From: Actinomycetospora cinnamomea
GTDB taxonomy: Bacteria; Actinomycetota; Actinomycetes; Mycobacteriales; Pseudonocardiaceae
Length of the DNA stretch: 64,000 nucleotides
NCBI RefSeq assembly: GCF_003096675.1
Contig: NZ_QEKW01000001.1
Coordinates: 186,001-250,000, forward strand
Direction: 5' to 3'
Shown: piece by piece, positions 57,372 through 64,000 of the stretch
Position numbering within the stretch: position 1 is the first letter of the stretch
Layout of the letters: every line of letters starts with the position of its first letter
Notes under the pieces: model-generated
Databases searched by the model: none
Told to the model about the DNA's origin: nothing
Seen by the model: the letters and a program-made list of their open reading frames with translations, nothing else
Made by a program: the position numbers and the translations under genes

Positions 57372-59168
57372 TCACTCCACCGTGACCGACTTCGCCAGGT
57401 TGCGCGGCCGGTCGACCTCGTGGCCGAGTCGCACGGTCACCTCCCGGGCGAACAGCTGCAGGGCCACCGCCGCCTCGAGCGGACCCCACGGCGGCTCCTC
57501 GGCGGGCAGGCACACCGGGAGGTCCGCGTCCTCACCGGACCCGACCAGTACGGTGCGCGCACCCCGGGCGGTGACCTCGGCGATCCCGACCGCGAGGCGC
57601 TCCCGGGGCTCGGCGCCCACCACGACGACGGGCGTGCCGGGCCCGAGCAGGGCGATCGGTCCGTGCTTGAGCTCGCCGGCCGGCAGGGCCTCCACCCAGC
57701 GGTAGGCGAGCTCCTCCAGCTTGAGCGCGCCCTCCTGGGCGTACGGCACCCCCGCGCCACGGGAGACGAAGACCGCTCCGGGCCGGTCGGCGAGCTCGTC
57801 GGCGAGCGCGGCTGCCGGCGCGGCGGCCAGCGCCGCCGAGGCGGCGAGGCGCGCCGGCAGCCCGTCCAGGACCTGCTCGAGCGCGGCGAGCCGGGCCGGC
57901 GCGAGCCGCCCGCTCGCCGACGCGATCGCCAGCGCCACCGCCACGCCCGCGATCACCTGCGCGGTGAACGTCTTGGTGGCCGCCACCCCGATCTCGGGCC
58001 CGCACCCGAGCCCGAGCACCGCATCCGCACGCCGGGCCAGGCTCGAGCGCGGGGCGTTGGTGAGCGCGAGCACCGGGTCGTCCCAGCGGTCGAGGGCGGC
58101 GAGCACGTCGGCGGTCTCGCCCGACTGGGACAGCGCCATGGTCAGCGTCCCCGGCTCGGGGACGGCGAGGTCGGCCTCGCTGGCGGTGACCACCCGTGAC
58201 GGGACGCCACCCTCCACGGCGAGCACGCGGGCCACCACCTCGGCCGCGTGCCGGGAGGTGCCGCACGCGACGAGGCGGACGCGGTCGGGACGTGCGAGGC
58301 CCAGGTCGGTGAGCAGTCGGCCGTCGGCCAGACGCCCGAGCAGCCCGTCCAGGAGCCGGCGGGCCGCGGCGGGCTGCTCGTCGATCTCCTTGGCGGTGAA
58401 GTCGGGAGCGTCCCCGCGATCCGCGGTCGCGGCCCGCCCGGCCAGCGGCCACGGCAGGGGCGCCGGGACCGGCCGGGCGTCCGCGTCGAACCAGGTCACC
58501 TCGTCGCCGAGCGCGGCGAGGTGGCCCTCGGGGAGCTCGCGCGCCTCGGTCACCGCCGGGTCCAGGCCGAGCTCGTCGCTGGCCGCCATCCGCCGCCCCG
58601 GCGCGCTCCCCACGAGCAGCGGGGAGCCGCGTCGCGCCAGCACGACGCCGTCGACGCCCGCGACCAGCACCGCGAGGGCCCACGCGCCCCGCAGCCCCCG
58701 CACCGCCGCGGCGACCGCGGCCACCACGTCGGCCAGGGCCGGGACGAGCGGCAGGGCGTCCTCGATCCGGTGCGCGACGAGCTCGCTGTCCACCTCGGTG
58801 GCGACGAGGTGGCCCTGCGCGGCGAGCTCGGCGCGCAGACGGTTGGCGTCGGAGAGCGTGCCGTTGTGCACGAGGGCCACGCGCCCGGTGCAGTCGCGGT
58901 GCGGGTGCGCGTTGGCCGGCACCGGCGGGCCGTGGGTGGCCCACCGGGTGTGGCCGATGCCGGTCGTGGGCTCGTCGGCCTCCGGCGGCAGGGCGGCGAC
59001 GAGGGCGGGCAAGCGTCCGGCGCTGCGGTGCACGTGCGGGGAGGCGCCGCCGCCGGGGTCGAGGGCGATGCCCACCGAGTCGTATCCGCGGTACTCGAGG
59101 CGGCCGAGGCCGTCGAGCAGCACGGGCAGGGCGGGACGGGTGCCGTGGTGGGCGACGATGCCGCACAT
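57372..59168 (-). CDS. glmS: Glutamine-fructose-6-phosphate aminotransferase, GlmS-family (possible polysaccharide-dedicated copy)
   Basis: 598 residues. N-terminal glutaminase begins MCGIVAHHG (Cys2 nucleophile) with RLEYRGYDSVGIAL, GHTRWATHGPP and NGTLSDANRLRAEL; two SIS isomerase domains follow (ACGTSRHAAEVV, ALSQSGETADVLAALD, SVTVE end). It makes glucosamine-6-phosphate. Divergent from the polysaccharide operon at 59434, so it may supply its precursor. Only this copy is visible, so whether it is the housekeeping or a second enzyme is inference. Confidence 0.92.
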   Translation of the reverse strand: MCGIVAHHGTRPALPVLLDGLGRLEYRGYDSVGIALDPGGGASPHVHRSAGRLPALVAALPPEADEPTTGIGHTRWATHGPPVPANAHPHRDCTGRVALVHNGTLSDANRLRAELAAQGHLVATEVDSELVAHRIEDALPLVPALADVVAAVAAAVRGLRGAWALAVLVAGVDGVVLARRGSPLLVGSAPGRRMAASDELGLDPAVTEARELPEGHLAALGDEVTWFDADARPVPAPLPWPLAGRAATADRGDAPDFTAKEIDEQPAAARRLLDGLLGRLADGRLLTDLGLARPDRVRLVACGTSRHAAEVVARVLAVEGGVPSRVVTASEADLAVPEPGTLTMALSQSGETADVLAALDRWDDPVLALTNAPRSSLARRADAVLGLGCGPEIGVAATKTFTAQVIAGVAVALAIASASGRLAPARLAALEQVLDGLPARLAASAALAAAPAAALADELADRPGAVFVSRGAGVPYAQEGALKLEELAYRWVEALPAGELKHGPIALLGPGTPVVVVGAEPRERLAVGIAEVTARGARTVLVGSGEDADLPVCLPAEEPPWGPLEAAVALQLFAREVTVRLGHEVDRPRNLAKSVTVE

Positions 59169-59433
59169 CGGGTCCTCCGGGGTCGGGCGCGGATCAGGGC
59201 GCCGCGGTGGCGCCGGTCGAGGGTGCGGCGCCGCCCGGCCCCCGGGCGCTGGGGCGGACCCGCCGGTGAGCGGGGCGGTCCCGGGGGGACCACCCCGCGG
59301 CGGAGGTGGGGACAGCCCCCGCGGTCCGGGGGCCTGCACGATCGTCGGCGATCACGCCACGGCCGCAGGCTGGTGCCCGTTCGCAGGACACCCACCGCGC
59401 CCGCCGGGCCGGTCGGCACCCCGAGGAGCCACC

Positions 59434-60075
59434 GTGCACCCGTCCCCGCAGCCCACCCCGCCGGGGCGGGCCGTGCCGCGTCCGGTCCCGGGGACGGCCC
59501 CGGACGCCGGCACGTCGGTCATCCCGTGCTCGGGGCCGGCCGTGCCCCGACCCACCCCTCCGCCGGACCGTCCCCGGTCCCCCGGACCGGTGCCCCCGGG
59601 CCCGCCCGGGATCCGCCCCTGGCCGACCCACCCGGGGTCCTGGCCCCGTCCGGACCTCCGCCCGGGTCCGCGGCCGCACCCCCCGACCGGACCTCGTCGG
59701 CCGGACCCTGCGACGGGCCCCCGGTTCGCCGCGCCGCCCGTCACTCCGACCCCCGCCCGCCGGGCACCCGCGGCACTGCGCACTCCCCCGCCGGTCCCAC
59801 CCCGGCGACCGGGACCGGGGGGCGCCCGCACGGCGGCCCGCTTCCTGCTGGGTCGACGCGACCCGGACGCCCAGCCCGTGTTCGTCGACGGCAGCGGCCG
59901 CCGCCGGCGCCTCGTGCGGCTCCTCGGCGCCGCCGTCGCCGCCGCCTGCCTCGCCTACGTCGTGCTCGTCGGGTGCGGCGCCGTCGCCGGCGCGCCGCAG
60001 CCCGCGGGCCCGGCCCCCGCTCCCGCACCCGGCTCGTCCGTCATCTCCACCGACACCCCCGGAGCCCCGTCGTGA
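59434..60075 (+). CDS. Proline-rich single-pass membrane protein, first gene of the polysaccharide operon
   Basis: 213 residues. GTG at 59434 after CGAGGAG. The first two thirds are Pro/Gly/Arg-rich and probably disordered; one membrane helix follows (LLGAAVAAACLAYVVLVGCGAV), with a short outside tail ending PAPAPGSSVISTD. No known domain. Its stop overlaps the synthase start by four bases (GTGA). Could anchor or regulate the synthase. Confidence 0.65.
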   Translation: MHPSPQPTPPGRAVPRPVPGTAPDAGTSVIPCSGPAVPRPTPPPDRPRSPGPVPPGPPGIRPWPTHPGSWPRPDLRPGPRPHPPTGPRRPDPATGPRFAAPPVTPTPARRAPAALRTPPPVPPRRPGPGGARTAARFLLGRRDPDAQPVFVDGSGRRRRLVRLLGAAVAAACLAYVVLVGCGAVAGAPQPAGPAPAPAPGSSVISTDTPGAPS

Positions 60076-62480
60076 CCGCTCCCGCGCCCGGCGCCACCGA
60101 ACCCGCCACCGAGCCCGCCACCGAGACCCCGGTCCGCTGGCGGCCGCGCCTGCCCGGCCCCGCGGTGTGGCTGGCCGTCCTGTTCTCGGTGATGCTCACG
60201 AGCGTCCTGGCGCTCAACGGCCTGACCAACGCCAAGGTGGCGGCGGACCAGGCGGCGGCCGAGCCCGCGGGCACGGCCACGGTCCCCGACACGCTCCTGA
60301 ACGGCGGTCCGGTCATCTCGGCGGCGCCGGGCGGTCTGGAGTCGCGACGGCTGCCCGACCGGACGATCGCGCTCACGTTCGACGACGGGCCCGACCCCCG
60401 CTGGACGCCGGAGGTGCTGGCGGTCCTGCGCAAGCACAGGGTGCCGGCCACCTTCTTCGTCGTCGGCAGCGTCTCGGCCCAGCACCCGGAGCTGCTGCGG
60501 GCCATCCGCGACCAGGGCTCCGCGCTCGGGGTGCACAGCTTCACGCACCCCGACCTCACGACGGTCTCGGGCCTGCAGGCCGGGACCGAGCTCGGCGACA
60601 CCCAGCTCGTCATCAACGGTGCGGTCCGGGAGTCGACCTACCTGCTCCGGCCGCCCTACTCGTCGACCCCGCGTGCGATCGACGACCCGCACTACGCGTC
60701 GCTGCGCGAGACCGCCGAGGACGGCTACACCACCGTGCTCACCGACTACGACAGCGAGGACTGGCGCCACCCCGGCATCGACGCCATCGTCGCGAACAGC
60801 ACGCCGCCCGACGGCCGCGGCGGGGTCGTGCTCATGCACGACGCCGGCGGTGACCGCTCGGAGACCGTCGCCGCCCTCGACCGTCTGATCCCGACGTTGA
60901 AGGCGCAGGGTTACCGCTTCACCACGCCCACCGAGGCCGTGGGCCTCCCCGCGCCGGACCGGCCCGTCGGCCCCGTCCCGTACCTGCTCGGCCAGGGGCT
61001 CATGGTCGCCGTCGACACCGCCGGGATCGTCGTGTCGACCCTCACCTGGATGCTGCTGGTGCTCGGCGGCCTGGTGCTCTCCCGCCTCGTGCTGATGATG
61101 GTGGTGGCGGCCCGCCACCGCCGGAGGCGCGATCCGCGGCGCTTCCGCTGGGGTCCCCCCGTCACCGAGCCGGTCTCGGTGATCGTGCCGGCCTACAACG
61201 AGAAGGAGAACATCGCGGCCACGATCCGGTCGCTGGTCGCGAGCGACCACCCCGTCGAGGTCGTGGTGGTCGACGACGGCTCCGACGACGGCACCGCCGA
61301 CATCGCCGAGGGCCTCGGGCTGCCGAACGTCCGGGTGGTCCGCCAGCCCAACGGCGGCAAGCCCTCGGCGCTGAACAACGGGATCGCCCACGCGCGGTAC
61401 CGGCTCGTCGTGATGATCGACGGCGACACCGTGTTCGAGCGCGAGACCGTGCGGCGCCTGGTCCAGCCCTTCGCGGACCCGACGGTGGGCGCCGTCTCGG
61501 GCAACGCGAAGGTCGCCGCGAACGCCGCGGGGCGCCGCCGGCTCATCGCGAGCTGGCAGCACATCGAGTACGTCATCGGCTTCAACGTCGACCGGCGGGT
61601 CTACGACCTGCTCAGGTGCATGCCGACGATCCCCGGGGCCGTCGGCGCGTTCCGCCGCGACGTCCTGCTGGCCGTCGGCGGCGTCAGCGACGACACCCTG
61701 GCCGAGGACACCGACGTCACGATGGCCGTCTGCCGCCGGGGGTGGCGCGTCGTCTACGAGGAGACGGCGCGGGCCTGGACCGAGGCCCCGGCGACCCTCG
61801 GGCAGCTCTGGCGCCAGCGCTACCGCTGGAGCTACGGGACGATGCAGTCGATGTGGAAGCACCGCCGCGCGGTGTTCCACCGTGGCCCGTCGGGCCGCTT
61901 CGGGCGGATGGGCCTCGCACAGCTCGCGGCGTTCCAGATCGTGCTGCCGGTGCTCGCGCCGCTGGTCGACCTCTTCCTGGTCTACGGGCTGCTGTTCCTC
62001 GACCCCGTCAAGACCCTCGGCGCCTGGGGCGGCATGCTCGGGCTGCAGCTCTGCGGCGCGGTCTTCGCCTTCCGTCTCGAGCGCGAGAAGCTCGGTGTGC
62101 TGTGGCTGCTGCCGGTCCAGCAGCTGGTCTACCGCCAGCTCATGTACGCGGTGCTCATCCGGTCGGTGGTCACCGCCGTCGCCGGCATCCGCCTGCGCTG
62201 GCAGAAGCTGCGCCGCGTCGGCGGGCTGGACGAGCTGGTGGGCGGCGCCCCGGCCGATCTCCTGCCGCTCCCGCCCGCACGCGGCGTCCGGCCGGGAGCG
62301 TCCCCCGGCCGGCTCGGTCCCCCCGGCCCCGGCCGCCCCGGCCCCGGCGGCCCCGTCCCCGGCCGCCCCGGCACCGGCGGCCCCGGCACCGGCGGCCCCG
62401 TCCCCGGCGGCCCCGTCCCGCTCCGTCCCCCCGTGCCGGCCGTCGACGCCGGCCCGGTGCCCGCCCGGAGGCTCCCGTGA
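60072..62480 (+). CDS. Fused NodB-type polysaccharide deacetylase and GT2 polysaccharide synthase
   Basis: 802 residues. A membrane helix (WLAVLFSVMLTSVLALNGL), then an extracytoplasmic NodB deacetylase at about 100-290: TFDDGPDPRW, HSFTHPDL and RPPYSS with the metal ligands. After another helix pair comes a cytosolic GT2 domain at 360-600: VIVPAYNEKENI, VVVDDGSDDGT, MIDGDTVFE, LAEDTDVTMAV and the processive QRYRW. Several membrane helices and a Gly/Pro tail follow. Architecture resembles the MatB protein of Streptomyces, part of MatAB-type poly-GlcNAc synthesis; it should polymerise and partly deacetylate a GlcNAc chain. Both ends overlap neighbours by GTGA. Confidence 0.92.
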   Translation: MTAPAPGATEPATEPATETPVRWRPRLPGPAVWLAVLFSVMLTSVLALNGLTNAKVAADQAAAEPAGTATVPDTLLNGGPVISAAPGGLESRRLPDRTIALTFDDGPDPRWTPEVLAVLRKHRVPATFFVVGSVSAQHPELLRAIRDQGSALGVHSFTHPDLTTVSGLQAGTELGDTQLVINGAVRESTYLLRPPYSSTPRAIDDPHYASLRETAEDGYTTVLTDYDSEDWRHPGIDAIVANSTPPDGRGGVVLMHDAGGDRSETVAALDRLIPTLKAQGYRFTTPTEAVGLPAPDRPVGPVPYLLGQGLMVAVDTAGIVVSTLTWMLLVLGGLVLSRLVLMMVVAARHRRRRDPRRFRWGPPVTEPVSVIVPAYNEKENIAATIRSLVASDHPVEVVVVDDGSDDGTADIAEGLGLPNVRVVRQPNGGKPSALNNGIAHARYRLVVMIDGDTVFERETVRRLVQPFADPTVGAVSGNAKVAANAAGRRRLIASWQHIEYVIGFNVDRRVYDLLRCMPTIPGAVGAFRRDVLLAVGGVSDDTLAEDTDVTMAVCRRGWRVVYEETARAWTEAPATLGQLWRQRYRWSYGTMQSMWKHRRAVFHRGPSGRFGRMGLAQLAAFQIVLPVLAPLVDLFLVYGLLFLDPVKTLGAWGGMLGLQLCGAVFAFRLEREKLGVLWLLPVQQLVYRQLMYAVLIRSVVTAVAGIRLRWQKLRRVGGLDELVGGAPADLLPLPPARGVRPGASPGRLGPPGPGRPGPGGPVPGRPGTGGPGTGGPVPGGPVPLRPPVPAVDAGPVPARRLP

Positions 62481-63757
62481 ACCCCTACACCGACCCCACC
62501 GTCCGCCTGACGCTCGCCGTCCCGCCGCCCGGCCACCCGACGAGTCGTCCCGCCCCTCCCCCGGGGCGCCGGCTCCCGGCCCCGGCGGTGCACCCGATGA
62601 CCGCGATGCCGCCCGGGCCGCGCCCGGGCCCGCGCCGGCCGGTCCCCGCTCCCGCGGCAGCGCCACGTCCGCCCGCGCCCGCGGGCGAGCCGGGGCACCC
62701 GCCTCCGTCCGCACCGCCGCCCCGCGGCGGGGACGAGCGACCGGGCGGGCGGGGCCGTCGCCTCGCGCTGCTGGCCGGCGGGTCCGCGCTGGTGGCGGTC
62801 CTGGCCGTCGTCGCCCTCCTGCTCACCGGTGTGATCCGGACCGGGCCGTCGGCGCCGCCGGTCCTCTCGGCCGGTCCCCTGCCGACCGAGCGGGTCACGC
62901 CGTACGCCGACATGAGCACCGCCACCCCGCCCGACCTCGCGGCGTACGTCCGCGACACGGGGCAGCGCGACGTCGTGCTGGCCTTCGTCCTCGCCGGCCC
63001 CGACGGGTGCGACCGGCCGGCCTGGGGTGGCACCGTCCCCGTCGGCGACCCGAAGGTCACGGAGCGCGTCGCGGCGCTGCGCGCGGCCGGCGGCTCCGTC
63101 GCCGTCGCCACCGGCGGCGCCCGGGCCCCGTACCTCGAGACCGCCTGCACCGACGCCGAGTCCCTGGCCCGGGCCTACCGGACCGCGCTCGACGTCGTGG
63201 GCAGCAACCACCTCGACGTCGACCTCGAGGCCGCGGTGGACAGCGACCTCGTGGCCGACGCCCTCGCCGCCCTGCAGCGCGAACGGGGCACCGCGATCAC
63301 GCTGACGCTGCCGGTGGCCGGCCGGGAGTCGGCGCTGACCGCGGCCGGGCTGGAGATCCTGCGCGCGGTCGCCGACCGCGGCGTCGCGGTGCGCACCAAC
63401 ACCATGGCGATGAACTTCCCGCACACCGGGGACTGGCGCGGCGCCGTGCTCGGCTCGATGGACGCCGCCGCCCGCCAGCTCGGCGAGGTGTGGCCCACGG
63501 CGGACCCGGCCGAGCTGCGACGCCGCCTCGGTGTGACGGTGATGATCGGCCGCAACGACCAGGGCATGGTCACCACGCCCGAGGACGCCGCCGCCGTCGT
63601 CGACCGCGCCCGCGCATTGGGGCTCGGCTCGGTGGGCCTCTGGTCGGTGACCCGCGACGTGGGCTCCTGCCCCACCGCCGTCGAGGCCCGGCCGGACTGC
63701 AGCGGCGTCGCGCAGGGTCGGTACGCCTACACCGGCGTGCTCCAGGGCTTCGCCTGA
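62477..63757 (+). CDS. Membrane-anchored GH18 (chitinase-like) protein
   Basis: 426 residues. A long Pro-rich cytosolic N-terminus, one membrane helix (LALLAGGSALVAVLAVVALLLTGV), then an outside TIM-barrel. Motif LDVDLEA near residue 246 holds the D-x-D-x-E signature of GH18 with the catalytic Glu; TMAMNFPHTG, VTVMIGRNDQG and LGLGSVGLWSVTRD are later strands typical of bacterial ChiD-like members. It would trim or process the polymer made by the synthase. GTG overlaps the synthase stop. Confidence 0.85.
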   Translation: MNPYTDPTVRLTLAVPPPGHPTSRPAPPPGRRLPAPAVHPMTAMPPGPRPGPRRPVPAPAAAPRPPAPAGEPGHPPPSAPPPRGGDERPGGRGRRLALLAGGSALVAVLAVVALLLTGVIRTGPSAPPVLSAGPLPTERVTPYADMSTATPPDLAAYVRDTGQRDVVLAFVLAGPDGCDRPAWGGTVPVGDPKVTERVAALRAAGGSVAVATGGARAPYLETACTDAESLARAYRTALDVVGSNHLDVDLEAAVDSDLVADALAALQRERGTAITLTLPVAGRESALTAAGLEILRAVADRGVAVRTNTMAMNFPHTGDWRGAVLGSMDAAARQLGEVWPTADPAELRRRLGVTVMIGRNDQGMVTTPEDAAAVVDRARALGLGSVGLWSVTRDVGSCPTAVEARPDCSGVAQGRYAYTGVLQGFA

Positions 63758-63786
63758 CCAATGATCAACGGGGACTCCGGACGCGT

Positions 63787-63817
63787 AGTAGCAGCGAACC
63801 GCCCGTTCGCTGCTACT
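63787..63817. terminator. Bidirectional hairpin between GH18 and ftsK
   Basis: AGTAGCAGCGAAC (63787-63799), loop CGCCC, exact complement (63805-63817): 13-bp stem. The ftsK stop codon (63813-63815) lies in the right arm. Confidence 0.75.
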
Positions 63818-64000
63818 GAGGCGGTGGGTCCCCGGCCCCGGCCCCGTCCCCGTCGCCGCCGTCGGTCGGCGGCGGGACGGGCGAGTCGGGGTCCGCGGCC
63901 GGTGCGGGCGCGGGCTCGCCGCGCAGCGACGCCAGCAGGTCGGGCAGCTCGTCGGGCTTGAACAGCACGTCGCGGGCCTTGGAGCCCTCCGACGGCCCGA
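63813..64000 (-). CDS. ftsK: DNA translocase FtsK, C-terminal end only
   Basis: The last 61 residues are visible. They begin [21 protein letters not shown], the end of the FtsK gamma (DNA-orienting winged-helix) region, and finish in a Pro/Gly/Asp-rich tail. Order pgsA/rimO/argA then ftsK agrees with actinobacteria. The body and motor lie beyond the window. Confidence 0.85.
   Translation of the reverse strand, partial: GPSEGSKARDVLFKPDELPDLLASLRGEPAPAPAADPDSPVPPPTDGGDGDGAGAGDPPPQ

Noticed and set aside
59169-59433. Regulatory motif in the glmS/polysaccharide divergent region
   Set aside because: A GATCG-4-CGATC pair near 59340 is too short and imperfect to call an operator; no riboswitch-like structure was recognised.

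Overview
The window is about 70% GC or more, uses GTG starts freely, joins genes by 4-nt GTGA/ATGA overlaps and has no gene-free stretch over 300 bases, all typical of a high-GC actinobacterium. Gene content and order point to the Mycobacteriales/Pseudonocardiales side. The backbone runs hflX-dapF ... miaA-(dioxygenase-like)-DUF349-membrane protein-miaB ... recX-recA-DUF3046 ... pspA-clgR-pgsA-rimO-argA ... ftsK, matching the Rv2720s-Rv2740s block of Mycobacterium tuberculosis. The divergent gluRK/gluABCD cluster between miaB and recA matches the Streptomyces coelicolor arrangement. RecA carries an intein at the same residue (after Lys251) as the M. tuberculosis RecA intein. A genus cannot be fixed from sequence reading alone; a Pseudonocardiaceae member is my best inference.

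Layout. 1-11 kb: secreted propeller-like protein (cut), hflX, dapF, a TetR/MFS-exporter pair, miaA, an extradiol-dioxygenase-like protein, a DUF349 protein, a small membrane protein and miaB. 11-19.9 kb: a transport and sensing block with a frameshifted TAXI-type solute-binding lipoprotein, an AGCS amino-acid/sodium symporter, the GluK/GluR two-component system and the divergent gluABCD glutamate ABC operon ending in an acetyltransferase. 19.9-25.1 kb: a GlxA-type regulator, a small membrane protein and a complete succinate dehydrogenase operon sdhCAB. 25.3-28.7 kb: recX, recA with intein, recA control sites and DUF3046. 28.8-51.6 kb: an accessory block of mixed functions (mannosyltransferase-like membrane enzyme, NarL-type two-component system, GAP-family and patatin proteins, Lhr helicase, zinc-ribbon protein, TetR/IclR regulators, M28 peptidase, a second MFS exporter, Nei-type glycosylase, LuxR-family regulator). 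51.6-56.3 kb: stress and envelope block (pspA, clgR, pgsA, rimO, argA). 57.3-63.8 kb: an apparent amino-sugar exopolysaccharide locus (second-type glmS, divergent operon of a proline-rich membrane protein, a fused NodB deacetylase/GT2 synthase and a GH18-like enzyme). The window ends in the 3' end of ftsK.

How the genes work together. recA, recX, lhr and the Nei glycosylase form a DNA-repair theme; upstream of recA I see both a LexA-type palindrome and a PafBC (RecA-NDp) type promoter. ClgR probably controls pspA and itself through a box just upstream. GluRK should sense extracellular glutamate and drive gluABCD. The locus at 57-64 kb should make precursor, polymerise, deacetylate and trim a GlcNAc-type polymer.

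Most notable observations: (i) the last 51 codons of the RecA N-extein carry the same A/T-richer third positions as the intein while the rest of recA does not, which looks like a co-conversion tract left by intein homing; (ii) three tandem 29-bp units between gluC and gluD each form a 10-residue mini-ORF with its own Shine-Dalgarno, chained by GTGA overlaps; (iii) two unrelated-looking MFS exporters both carry a C-terminal carboxypeptidase-regulatory-like domain; (iv) the exopolysaccharide locus. The largest spaces between genes are 51573-51862 (AraC remnant and hairpin), 59169-59433 (divergent promoter region, no clear motif seen), 25069-25311 (sdh leader and recX hairpin), 28296-28529 (recA control region) and 39845-40060 (long-range inverted repeat). 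No tRNA, rRNA, IS element or CRISPR array was seen.
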